Shown here: positions 37,140 to 49,055 of the stretch, piece after piece | How positions within the stretch are numbered: the stretch's first letter is position 1 | Layout: each line of letters starts with the position of its first letter | Assembly: GCA_037126765.1 (NCBI GenBank) | Contig: JBBCBC010000009.1 | Span: 26,496,870-26,560,869 of the forward strand | Reading direction: 5' to 3' | DNA from: Stenogyne calaminthoides | Lineage: Eukaryota; Streptophyta; Magnoliopsida; Lamiales; Lamiaceae | DNA length: 64,000 nt | Translations under genes and position numbers: made by a program | The notes under the pieces: model-generated | Databases searched by the model: none | The model's input: the letters and a program-made list of their open reading frames with translations, nothing else | Told to the model about the DNA's origin: nothing

Positions 37140-38870
37140 TTCTTCATGGTATTAGAGCCTTCAGACTTACGCTCATGTCCTAGACTCGATTCCCGCTGAA
37201 AGCAACTCCACCTAATTGAGTGAGAGAAAATAGGAGAGAGAATAAGTGAGTGGAAGAAAAGTGATGATATGATTATATTGAATTTTGTGAAAATATGTGT
37301 ATAGGTATATTTTATAGGAGTGAATTTGAAAGCTGGATGTGGAAATCTCCAACTAGTATGTGACTTGGATTGCAAAGTCCTAAGTCCATCCGGGTGAGTC
37401 CCGAAACAAACATACCCATAAAGAATTAATTTCACATCTCTTTACAAGTTTGGACTTTTAGATGAGACGAATCTCTTTCGTGATATCAGAGCTTTCGGCT
37501 CACGCCCAGATCCTGAGTTCTATTTCCGCTGAGAGCACCTCCACACATATTAAATTGTTGACATTTTAAATACATTACATTAAGATGCTACTAAAGTTGG
37601 TGAATTTATATGTCATTTGATCAAAGATTACATGACACACTCCTAGGTAAGACACTACACAAACAATAACATTAACATTCATCATCAACCTACCATCTTT
37701 AATTTTATGCTTGAACCTTCACCAATGTGATTAAACCAAATCTTTGTCAAGCCCCGATAAACACAAAACATCATATAAACCTTAACTCTCAACTTAAAAT
37801 TAAGATTAATATTGATGGCCAATTTTTTTAACATCCTTCATCGTCATGTTCTCAAAGAGCAATTTTAATATGAGGCACACACTTCGTCGGAAAATCCAAT
37901 TTAATATGTCACATGACCATCACGTGAAATTAAACAACGTTGTGTTATGAATGTTTGGCAACCTTCACAAAGTTGTTGGACAAAATTGTTGGAGAATTGG
38001 GCTTAACCCATGTGGAAAATGGTATGATCCATTTCAAATATTTTTTGAAAAGTTTGATGAAATTAAAATGTTAATTGGACACATTTGAGCTAAATTTTGT
38101 GGGGGTTCCACCGCTCGATTTTTCGTGTTTTTAAGTTCGTCACTGAGTGAATTGAACGAGCTTCGTGAAGGTGTATAACACGTGAGTAAATCAATTCTCG
38201 ATGTCAATAATAAATTGGTTCAAAGTAATACATTTGAGGCTGGTATTTTCTCTTTTGGCTTCCTCTTTCAAAATTCAATGCAAGATTTAATTTCAAACTT
38301 AATGAGCTTTAATGGTGAGACACTTTGGATAAGTCTTTCATCATATATAAGTTGGATTCCCTCACATTGCATAAACACACTAAAATTATCATCTCACTCA
38401 TCATATTTCTCGTGCAATTTTATTGAGTCTTGCAAGTGGTTCTAACTACGAAAAATTCGAAGGAACTGCTTTTCATTGCTTTCGACAGTAGTGTGATTGA
38501 GTCATTGTACATTGGAAATTTACATTAATTTCTTGGGGGTGGTGGTGTTTGGACTGAGGCGGCGACGGCGGTTCTTGATGGCGGTTGTGGGCCGGAGAAG
38601 TAGGATTTCTGTAGGCTGGGGAGTAGGTGGTGTGGTGAGCATTCATGAGTTTTTGAGATTGTCTCCCCCGGCCTCGCTGTTGATGAAATTAAATCGGAGC
38701 CCGATAATGCAGTTGAGTATTTGATGCAGAATTGGTTGTTTGATGCAAAAATTAAGGATTATTGTTGATATAAATATTTTGGATTTGCATATGTATAAAT
38801 TTATATGTTTATATGCAAGTACTATGTGTGTATACAAATTTTTAGTGTATATTCAATATACTTTTTGTTG
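37140..38870. other. intergenic sequence with two PBS-like motifs
   Basis: TGGTATTAGAGCC at about 37147 and TGATATCAGAGC at about 37481 are near matches to the tRNA-iMet primer site. Each is followed by a related phrase ending in CGATTCCCGCTGAAAGC or TATTTCCGCTGAGAGC. The context resembles LTR-to-internal junctions of small TRIM-type retroelements, but no paired LTR was defined. A GC-rich patch at 38540-38690 gives a 75-codon open stretch without recognisable domains. No gene is supported. Confidence 0.35.
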
Positions 38871-38875
38871 GGATT

Positions 38876-40709
38876 ACACTGGAAAGTGTGTTTTTACTTT
38901 GTATAATCGAAACTGAATTTCCAGACTTATTTACTGAAATAAATTGTTTATCACTGATACTTTAAATATTATTGAATGTTACATATATTTACTGCATAAC
39001 TGTTCAATAAGTCGTACGTGTTACATTGTAGTTAATTTAGTGATACCAGATCACAGAAGATTAAATTAACAGTCTCTTGTAACTAAAAGTACGTTATTCA
39101 CAACCTAGATGGAAATGAACAACCCATCGTGAAAGGTTGAAGTGTAAGGCTCAGATTGACTTATCTTGACCAAGAGATTACACTAGTGCATGACTGATGC
39201 ACTGAATAGGACCTACATGAGGATAAATTCTTCAGAACTGAACAAGGAAGAATTAGACCTCAGTGGTTCGTTGTTTCTTAATCTTCGTTCCTTAAATAGG
39301 ATCACGTGGGATTGGTAACTATTGCTTTGACTTATCATGGGTAGCGAATCAATGAGATTCAATACTTTTTATCTTGGACAATATTATTAGTCACATGTGA
39401 TTGCTAAGATTTAATACGAAGAATCGTGTGCAAGTACGCTTGTTTGATTTGCCCCCTTGGGAGGTTCATAAGCTTTATCATACCAAATCTTGCAAGTGGA
39501 ATTAGTTTCCGGTATGGATAATAATGTTGAACCGTTCCTTGACCAAGGATAAAAGATATTAATTAATGGAAAGCTATTTCAGTGGCTTGAATTAATTAAT
39601 GGGCTAGATAATCTTAAACACGGGAAATAATGACCGCGAGCGATATTGACTGTAATATGGGTTAAGATGGATAGTGCAATATTAATTATGTAGTGGGATT
39701 AATTAATATTTATGGGCTTGAATTATATTGTGGCTCAATATTAGATATTCAAGGTCCATTAGAAGGTTCAATCTTAATTCTCCTAAAGGCCCCCTAAGTA
39801 GCCCAACAAATAGTCCAATAACTGAAAAAGGTGATTAAAATAAAATAAATATTGTTGCTTATTTTTCCTATAAAATTTCGAAAATTATGGATAAGTTGGG
39901 AGAAAGATTTTCTTTGAATTTTGTTATGGAATGAAGATATGTATTCTTGGAATACAAGATTATCTCATTAAATTCAAGAAATCTCCCACTTGGTTATTCA
40001 TAAGGGAAATTTCGAAAATTTTGAAAATATAGTGGGCAAGAAAGATTTTCTTGATTTTCTTGAAAAGATATTATGGAAGATATGTATTTCTTGAAATACA
40101 AGAATATCTCATAAATTCAAGAAGATCCAAATCTTGGATTCTTGCATCAATTATTTTCGAAAATTATCCATATTGAGGAGGTGGGATTTTTGTGGAATAT
40201 TTTAATTATGGGAAAAAGAATATAGGAGATATATTCAAGATTTCTTGGTGATCAAGAAAAGTCTTTTCACACATTATTTTTTCACTGAAAAAATCGACCA
40301 CTCCTCACCTATAAATAGGGGATGATTCTTTCATTCCCAAAAACAATTCCATGTGCTGGAAAAATTAGCAAATCCACATAAGTGGTGCAACAAAGTTTAT
40401 TTTTTCCTTTTTGTTAATTGTTCGACAAGTGTCCTTCCACCGGATAGTTGAGCAAGGGCTAAGGGAATACTTGGGAAGTCCTTTTGGTTAGTCCGTCCAA
40501 CCGAATTCACTGCCATCCCGAGAGGTACGTTCACGTAAACCCGTAGATTCCGCATGCGTAGGTTTTATGTGGCTTATTATATGCATGATATGTTGTTGCA
40601 ATTATTATTTGAATTAATATAGGATTAATTCATGCTAGTAATAATTAAAAAATTAAATTTGTATTTAAATATTCACCCCGAATAGATCTGTGCAACCTAT
40701 TTCCCAACA
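38876..40709 (+). repeat. 5' LTR of element D
   Basis: The LTR is 1834 bp, TGTTGGG to CCCAACA, with the TATA box TATAAATAG at 40310-40318. Long stretches are identical to the 3' LTR, and the differences are grouped in a few short clusters. Confidence 0.95.
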
Positions 40710-42205
40710 AGCCGTATCGAGCCACGGTTTTGACTCTCAATTTTAAAAATTGTTATTTAATTCGTGGACATTAAATTTGAAATTGGATAGTAGAATTGCT
40801 AGATCCATTTTTGCGGTATCCAATTGTTATGGAATTTAATGTGTTTATTTATGCATGCATATAAACCTGTGTTTTTAATTCGATCTGATTCGGATTCGTT
40901 TTGCCTCGTGGAGAAAATCCACGAGTAGATTAGAATTTGTTTGATTTGATCAATGTAATAGACTAGTCTAGATCTAGGTTTATTTATTTTTTGTAAATAA
41001 ATTATGCTTAGGATCGAAAATGAGGACGGAGACGAAGAATTAAAGGATAAAATCTAGAACCAGCGGCGTGGCGGCGCGGCGCTACCGGCACGCATGGGCG
41101 CAGGCAAGGCCGAGGCGGCCGAAAGCGCACGCGAGGAACGGGTCACGCGCACGGGGGATTAAGACGACGCGTATCGTGGCGCGACGAGCCGAAGCGGACG
41201 GACGCGGGCGCCATGGAACGGCCGCTGAGGTCGCGGGCGAGGCGGAGTATGGGCAGCACGCGGAGACGGGGATGTGGTGCGGATCTTCGCCGAGGATCTT
41301 ATTCGCCGAGACGCCGAGCCGAGCGGGCGCTTCTTCTTTGCCGGCGCCGAGGCGTCTTGAGAATTTGTTTAAAGGCAGCGGCCGACGGATGCGGGCGCGA
41401 TCCATCCATTGCGAGTTGCTGGCGTGGCATTTCGAGGCAAGTATTTTTTCGAGACGATCGAGTGGGAGAAATTCGAGACTTGTTTTTTCAAGATCAAGCC
41501 AAGAAAAATCAAACCATGACAATTGGATAATTTGTGCCCAATATGTTTATTTTTTAAAAAATTTTGATTTATTTGTGTTATCTTATGTTTTATTTAGTTT
41601 ATTTAAATGTGTTTGCATGAGAGTTGCCAAATGGAAAATTCTCACCTTCAAAAATTACTAAGTATGTTTAAATAATTAATTGATAATTTTATTCCGGATA
41701 ATAAAATTGAATTAATTTTGACCTCCATGATTTATTCATTTGTGAATTTTTTTGGAGAAATTCCCACGGGGACGGTCAAAAGATAGCTTTCACATGAATG
41801 AATTCCAAACGGATGATTGTGGGTTATTACTAGTGGCGACGATGACCCTCCCCACGAGGCTCGATCAAAGTGAAATAGTAATCATGTATTTAATCATGGT
41901 TATTACTTAGGTATTAAATTGATATGCATATACTTCCCCGAAGTCCCTGTCAATTTTATATTGGTCAAGTGGGAGTCAACTATTAATCTGGATATTAAAG
42001 GTTTTTAATCGTTCTTGTTTGTAACTCCGCTTTGAATGTGTTTAAATAATGACCCACCCCACGTGGGCTTATTTAAACAATTTTTTGAGATGTTGGGTGA
42101 TGCATGTTCATATTTTTTTTTTTTTTGAGATTTTAATATGATGCATGTGATCGAACCTTGTGATATATTTGTGCTTATGCATGTTATTATTTATTTCAGT
42201 TCATC
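40710..42205 (+). other. primer site and leader of element D with GC-rich core
   Basis: The primer site at 40710-40723 reads AGCCGTATCGAGCC, altered where CTG and CAG are expected. The GC-rich block is at about 41060-41430. Its left border (GAGGACGGAGACGAAGAATT, 41020-41039) and right border (GCGTGGCATTTCGAG, near 41421) match element A closely, while the sequence between does not. The open frames here (41068-41661 plus, 41522-41082 minus) are not supported as genes. Confidence 0.78.
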
Positions 42206-45200
42206 ATGTCGCAACCTTTTAATCAACTGTTCAATATACTAAAAGACAATTTGCTCTTTGGAGAAAATTTTGTTGATTGGAATCGAAAACTCACTATTGT
42301 CCTCTCATCGCACAAAAGCCATAAGCGGGTTCTCGACCACACCTAAACCGGATAAACCATCGATGAGTCCACTAAAAGCGGTTAAGAAAGAGTATGCCGA
42401 CCGGGAGCGGTCTATTGAAAATGGCAAAGTGTACCATCTTGGCTTTATGTCGGATGTGTTGCAACACCAACACCGTAACGTTGAGACTGGCCGCGGAAAT
42501 CATGACTAGTCTTAAAGAGATGTTTCAACATCGTAACCGTGTGGCTCGTCGGATCACCATGAGGGACTTGCTCTCTATGAAAATGGTGGAGGAACGCCGT
42601 AAGGGAGCACGTTCTCAGATGATGGCTCACCTTAATAAACTTGAGGTACTTGGCTTTCAATACGATATCGAGACCCAAATCGATTTCGTGCTCCATTCAT
42701 TTTGCCGAAAAAGCTTTGAAGCAGATTCAGGTTGAACTACCGGATGAATAATCGAAGTTCTCGATGCGATGATCTGCAAGCTTTAGTCTCGGCAGAGGCG
42801 ATATTAGGCGAGAAGAGCCAAGCCTTGTTGGCAAACGGACCTTCTTCTTCTTCTAGACCAAGGGGTGGTAAGAACAAGAAAAGGAACAAAGGCCACAAGC
42901 AAGTGAACTCAAGTGTTGCCAATGGCAAAGATAAGGTGAAGAAGGGTGGTGGAGTGAACAAGCCAGCTAAGGGGAATTGCTTCAACTGCGGTGAGAAAGG
43001 ACATTGGAGGTCAGCCTGTTCCAGACCCAAAAGGGATGGAAAGAAAGGTAATTCTCACGCATTAGTTGTTGAAACTTGTTTAGCGGTGTATGCCTCCCAT
43101 TTTTGTGGGTGGTGGATACGGGATCCACTAATCATGTTTGTTTCACATTACTGAGGGTTCAAGCGGACTCGACAACTTAGTGGGAGTGAGGTCCTCATCA
43201 CACTGGGCGATGCTACGAGAGTGGCAGCTGAAGCAGTGGGAGAAGTGCACCTGTCTTTTGAAGACAAAGTTTTATTTTTGAGATATTCTTTACGTTCCGG
43301 ATTTTTAGAAAGAATTCGTTTTCAGTTTCTAAACTTTTATGATGGATATTAGGTTACTTTTTAATAAAGTTGTTACCATTTTTCTTTTTGATAAATTTAT
43401 CTGTCATGGAACGTTGTTGAATGATCTCTATACAATTAATCGCGTGCACACCACTCACTTAAATGTATCCTATAACACATCAACTGTTTCCGAGAAAAGA
43501 AAACGTTCATCAGACTTGAACGAAACACTTCCTTGGCATCTAAGATTGGGTCATATAAATCCAAAGAGGATCCAAAGGTTGGTGAGAGACGGTTCACTAG
43601 GGCTTCTCCAAGTTGAACCGATTCCAACCTGCAAATCATGTTTGGAGGGTAAAATGACCAAGAGGGCATTTGGAGCCAATGGGGAATAGGGCCAAAGAAG
43701 TGTTAGAGATCGTTCACATAGATGTATATGGTTCAATGTCAACCAAAGCAAGAGGAGGTTATGAGTATTCTTATTGATGATTACTCAAGGTACGGTTACA
43801 TTTTCCTTATGAAGCATAAATCTGAGACTTTTGATAAATTCAAAGAATTTAAGGCTCAAACTGAGAATCATAGGGAAAAACGTATCAAGTCTCTACGATC
43901 TAATCGTGGAGGCGAATACCTCAGCGATGAGTTTTTGAACCACTTATCTGATGAAGGGATTGTATCCCAGCTCACTGCACCAGGAACCCCTCAACAAAAC
44001 AGGGTTGCAGAGCGAAGAAACATAATTCTTTTGGAAATGGTTAGATCAATGATGAGTTATGCGGATCTTCCCGAGTCGTTCTGGGGTCATACCTTGGAAA
44101 CAACGACTTATTCTGAACTTGGTGCTATCCAATTCGGTTCTCAAAACTCCCAAAGAATTGTGGACCGGGCGCAAGCCTAGTATGATACACATGAGAAATT
44201 TGGGGGTGTCCGGCCTACGTGTTGGACAAGGAAGGCGGTAAATTGGATCCTCGATCAGAATTAAGACTGTTTGTAGGATACTCCGAGGGAACAAAAGGGT
44301 GTATGTTCTATGGTCCCGAAGATCAAAAGGTGGTCATCAACACCCACTTTAGATTTTTGGAAGAAGACTGTATGAACCAAAGAAAACCCAGGAGTGAGAT
44401 TACCTTAAATGAGCTTAGAGGGCAAACCTCAATTACTTAACAGTATCTTAGATGATATACCAAACGATACGCTTTTCACAATCGGAGCCTCGTCAGAGTG
44501 GGAGGGGTTGTTAGACAAACGAGAGATTCATGGGAATAGGAGAGTCCTCGGACTTGATTCGGACAAGACTTAATCGGACCCATGGACATATGACGAGGCA
44601 CTCCAAGATAAGGATCAGATTCTTGGCAAACAAAGAATGAAAGTTTGAAATGGGTTCTATGTTTCATAATAGAGTGTGGGGAACTAGTCAAACCACTTAA
44701 TGGGGTCAAACCCATTGGATGCAAGTGGGTATATAAGAGGAAAAGAGGACCGGGGACGAAGGAAGGTTGAAACCTTTAAAGCAAAGACTAGTGGCGAAAA
44801 GGTTATACTCGAAAAAAGAAGGGATCGATTATGAGAAAAATTTTTTCGTCCGTAGCCATGCTTAAGTCCATCTCAGTATTCTCTTATCGATTCTTTGCAC
44901 ATTTCGACTTTGAAATCTGGCAAATGGATGTCAAGACAGCTTTCCTTAACGGAAGTCTTGATGAAGAGATCTATATGCAACAACCCCAAGGTTTCATTGA
45001 AACAGGCAAGAAGATCTTGTTTGTAAGCTCAAGAAGTCCATTTACGGACTCAAACAGCATCCGAGCTTGGAACCAATGTTTTGATCATGTTATAAAGTCT
45101 TATGGGTTTGATCAAAACGAGTTTGAAAGTTGTGTGTATAAAAAGTGTGTCAGAACTGCATTGGTATTCTTAGTACTATACGTAGATGACATTGTGATCA

Positions 45201-46153
45201 TCGGGAACGATGTGAAGGTGTGATCAGACGTAAGGGCATGGTTTTCAAAACAGCTTGATATGAAAGACTTAGGGAAATCCAGACATATTCTTGGGATCAC
45301 GATAACTCGAGATCACCGGAAAAGGATGATCGGGTTATCGCAAGTTTCATACATAGAACCTTTGGTTTTGAAACGATTCAAAGATGCAAGATTCCAAGAA
45401 AGGATTCGTACCTTTCAGACTTGGAATCCATCTATCCAAGAAAATGTTCCCTAAGACGAAAAAGGAGATAGATGACATGAAAGGTATTCCTTGTGCTACG
45501 GCTGTCGAAAACCTTATGTATGCATTGTTGTGTACGAGACTGGATATCTGCTTTGTCGTAGGCATGGTGGCAAGATATCAAAGTAACCCAGGGAAAGGGC
45601 ATTGGATGACAGTTAAAAACATTCTGAAGTGTCTGGAAAGAACTCGGGATAGAATGTTGATTTATCAGTCAGATATTCCAATCCCCATCGGCTACACGGA
45701 CTCGGATTTCCAATCAGACTTAGATTCCAGAAATTATCTACCTCAGTTAGTGTGTTTCCATTTGGGAAGTGTAGCCATCAAATGGACGAGTGTGAAGCAG
45801 AAATGCATCACTGACTCAACCATGGAAGTCGGGTAAGTAGATGCTTGTGAAGCGGTGAAAGAACCGATTTGGCTCTAGACCTTCTTAGTGGACTTGGATG
45901 GAGTTCCGAATTTGTCTAGCAATTTTTGCTAAGGGCAGTTGCAAATTCAAGGGAACCAAGAGTCCACGAGTCAAACGAGCACACTAAAGGAAAGACATTG
46001 TATACGAGAAATCGTTAAGAGAGAGATATAGATATGGCAAAGATAACGTCTAAGGACAACCTAGCAGATCCATTCACAAAGAGTCTGCCTCTGAATACAT
46101 TCGAGAGACATGTGGAAGGAATGGGTGTCAAGACCGTTGTCAATCTGCTTTGA
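42206..46153 (+). pseudogene. gag-pol remnant of Copia element D
   Basis: Gag starts at 42206 (MSQPFN) and breaks several times before 42735. The zinc knuckle CFNCGEKGHWRSAC (about 42979-43020) is complete. The protease motif reads WWIRDPL in the available frame, where a one-base shift would be needed for DTGST. Pre-integrase and integrase are at 43339-44440, with HLRLGHINPKRIQRL, SLRSNRGGEYLS (catalytic-region D replaced by N) and TPQQNRVAERR. Reverse transcriptase (44831-45223) keeps DVKTAFLNGSLDEEIYMQQP and YVDD. RNase H-side sequence runs to TGA at 46151-46153. It is inactive as written. Confidence 0.9.
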
Positions 46154-46263
46154 GTATAAGTGGGAGAAATTATTAGGTTCGTGTAGGTGACATTAGATGT
46201 CACGGACTACGCGAGACATGTTGTAGTATACTTAAAAGCAGACTTTGAGTATAAGTGGGAGAT
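46148..46263 (+). other. polypurine tract of element D, present as a direct repeat
   Basis: CTTTGAGTATAAGTGGGAGA occurs at about 46148 and again directly before the 3' LTR at about 46244-46263. The same arrangement exists in B and C. Confidence 0.7.
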
Positions 46264-48115
46264 TGTTGGGATTATACTGGAAAGTATGCTTTTTACTTTG
46301 TATAATCGAAACTGAATTTCCAGACTTATTTACTGAAATAAATTGTTTATCACTGATGCTTTAAATATTATTGAATGTTACATATATTTACTGCATAACT
46401 GTTCAATAAGTCGTACGTGTTACATTGTAGTTAATTTAGTGATACCAGATCACAGAAGATTAAATTAACAGTCCCTTGTAACTAAAAGTACGTTATTCAC
46501 AACCTAGATGGAAATGAACAACCCATCGTGAAAGGTTGAAGTGTAAGGCTCAAATCGGCTTATCTTGACCAAGAGATTACACTAGTGCATGACTGATGCA
46601 CTGAATAGGACCTACAGGAGGATAAATTCTTCAGAACTGAACAAGGAAGAATTAGACCTCAGTGGTTCGTTGTTTCTTAATCTTCGTTCCTTAAATAGGA
46701 TCATGTGGGATTGGTAACTATTGCTTTGACTTATCATGGGTAGCGAATCAATGAGATTCAATACTTTTTATCTTGGGCAATATTATTAGTCACATGTGAT
46801 TGCTAAGATTTAATACGAAGAATCGTGTGCAAGTACGCTTGTTTGATTTGCCCCCTTGGGAGGTTCATAAGCTTTATCATACCAAATCTTGCAAGTGGAA
46901 TTAGTTTCCGGTATGGATAATAATGTTGAACCGTTCCTTGACCAAGGATAAAAGATATTAATTAATGGAAAGTTATTTGGTGGCTTGAATTAATTAATGG
47001 GCTAGATAATCTTAAACACGGAAATAATGACCGGGAGCCATATTATTTGTAATATGGGTTATGATGGATAGTGCAATATTAATTATGTAGTGGGATTAAT
47101 TAATATTTATGGGCTTGAATTATATTGTGGCTCAATATTAGATATTCAAGGTCCATTAGAAGGTTCAATCTTAATTCTCCTAAAAGGCCCCGAAAGTAAG
47201 CCCAACAAATAGTCCAATAACTGAAAAAGATGATTAAAATAAAATAAATATTGTTGCTTATTTTTCCTATAAAATTTCAAAAATTATGGATAAGTTGGGG
47301 GAAAGATTTTCTTTGAATTTTGTTATGGAATGAAGATATGTATTCTTGGAATACAAGATTATCTCATTAAATTCAAGAAATCTCCCACTTGGTTATTCAT
47401 AAAGGAAATTTCGAAAAATTTTGAAAATATAGTGGGCAAGAAAGATTTTCTTGATTTTCTTGAAAAGATATTATGGAAGATATGTATTTCTTGAAATACA
47501 AGAATATCTCATAAATTCAAGAAGATCCAAATCTTGGATTCTTGCATCAATTATTTTCGAAAATTATCCATATTGAGGAGGTGGGATTTTTGTGGAATAT
47601 TTTAATTATGGGAAAAAGAATATAGGAGATATATTCAAGATTTCTTGGTGATCAAGAAAAGTCTTTTTCCCACATTGTTTTTTCAATTGAAAAAATCGAC
47701 CACTCCTCACCTATAAATAGGGGATGATTCTTTCATTCCCAAGATAATTCCATGGTCTTTGAAAAAATTAGCAAATCCACATAAGTGGTGCAACAAAGTT
47801 TATTTTTTCCTTTTTGTTAATTGTTCGACAAGTGTCCTTCCACCGGATAGTTGAGCAAGGGCTAAGGGAATACTTGGGAAGTCCTTTTGATTAGTTCGCC
47901 CAACCGAATTCATCTTATCCCGAGAGGTAATGCGTTCACGTAAAACCCGTAGATTTCGTCGTCGTAGGTTTTACGTGGCTTATTATATGCATGATATGTT
48001 GTTGCAATTATTATTTGAATTAATATATGATTAATTCATGCTAGTAATAATTAAATAATTAAATTTGTATTTAAATATTCACCCCGAATAGATCTGTGCA
48101 ACCTATTTCCCAACA
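46264..48115 (+). repeat. 3' LTR of element D
   Basis: The LTR is 1852 bp with the TATA box TATAAATAG at 47712-47720. It is followed by the CTTTT target duplication. Confidence 0.95.
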
Positions 48116-48120
48116 CTTTT

Positions 48121-49052
48121 TTACAATGCATTTTTTGGACACATGTGCATTTTTATATTGAACAATGTATCTTTCTTAAACAATGCAATTTTTTTATGAA
48201 CAATGCATTTTTTGTGCACATATGCATTGTTTTCCACTTTTGCATTTTTAGCGAATAACGATTTTTTTTTGTGCATGCATTATACTGGGACTGAAGTAAC
48301 AAGTATGACACAATAGATAAAAAAATCACAATTAAAAAAATTGATTATAATTAATTCAACACATCTAAAGCTTTTTTTAAATTTGAAATTAAAAAAAATA
48401 AAAAAATTGTGCATTTTTTGCTTTTTATGATATGAACAACATTGGGAAGACATAAAAAGTTTTGATATGACATTAGGATGGGAAGGTTGAAAAACTTTTT
48501 GCAGAGTAGTACAACTTGCATAGTAGTATAATTGGGGATAAATTACACACAAAACACATATTTTCAGTAGTGTACAGTAGATTTTATATATGGTAGCAAT
48601 TTTTGCTTGTGAAATGTAGTAAACTGTAAGTTGCCCTAAATAAAAGTATTAATTTTTATGTTGCATGGTATAAGCACTTTTCAATACATAGAAGTATAAA
48701 CTGCTTCAGCAAAAAATAAATTGATAAGTTAAAAATAAAAAAATCAAAATTGCACATTTTGCATGATATAGCTACGCGAAGTATCGCACGAAAAATATGT
48801 ATGACTAAATTACATGTGACCAAAACAAATTGAGTGTGTTTCCCGTGCACCGGATGTATCATGCACTTCATAATGTATTTTAAAAACTTGTAACTTGTAA
48901 CACTAAAATTTGTGACTTGTTATGCTAAAACACACAATATGTGTTCGTAAAATACAACAAATTTCAATACAAGTTGCAAGTTTATAAAATATATTATGAA
49001 ATGCACAGTGCACCTAATGCATACAAGACTCAATCATACAAATTATAAAGCT
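48121..49052. other. AT-rich intergenic sequence
   Basis: No gene is seen. ACAATGCATTTTTT-type phrases recur four or five times at 48121-48260. The rest is low in complexity. Confidence 0.4.
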
Positions 49053-49055
49053 TGA

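Larger units (their letters stand above)
38876..48115 (+). mobile_element. Copia LTR retrotransposon D, full length
   Basis: The element is 9240 bp with LTRs at 38876-40709 and 46264-48115. CTTTT flanks both sides (38871-38875 and 48116-48120). The family is the same as A, B and C. It contains a leader with a GC-rich block, gag with an intact zinc knuckle, integrase, reverse transcriptase, RNase H sequence and a polypurine tract. Frameshifts are numerous, so as written it is not autonomous. Confidence 0.96.

Noticed and set aside
38497..38724. 75-codon open stretch near a GC-rich patch
   Set aside because: No domain, no supporting exon structure, and it directly precedes a transposon insertion.
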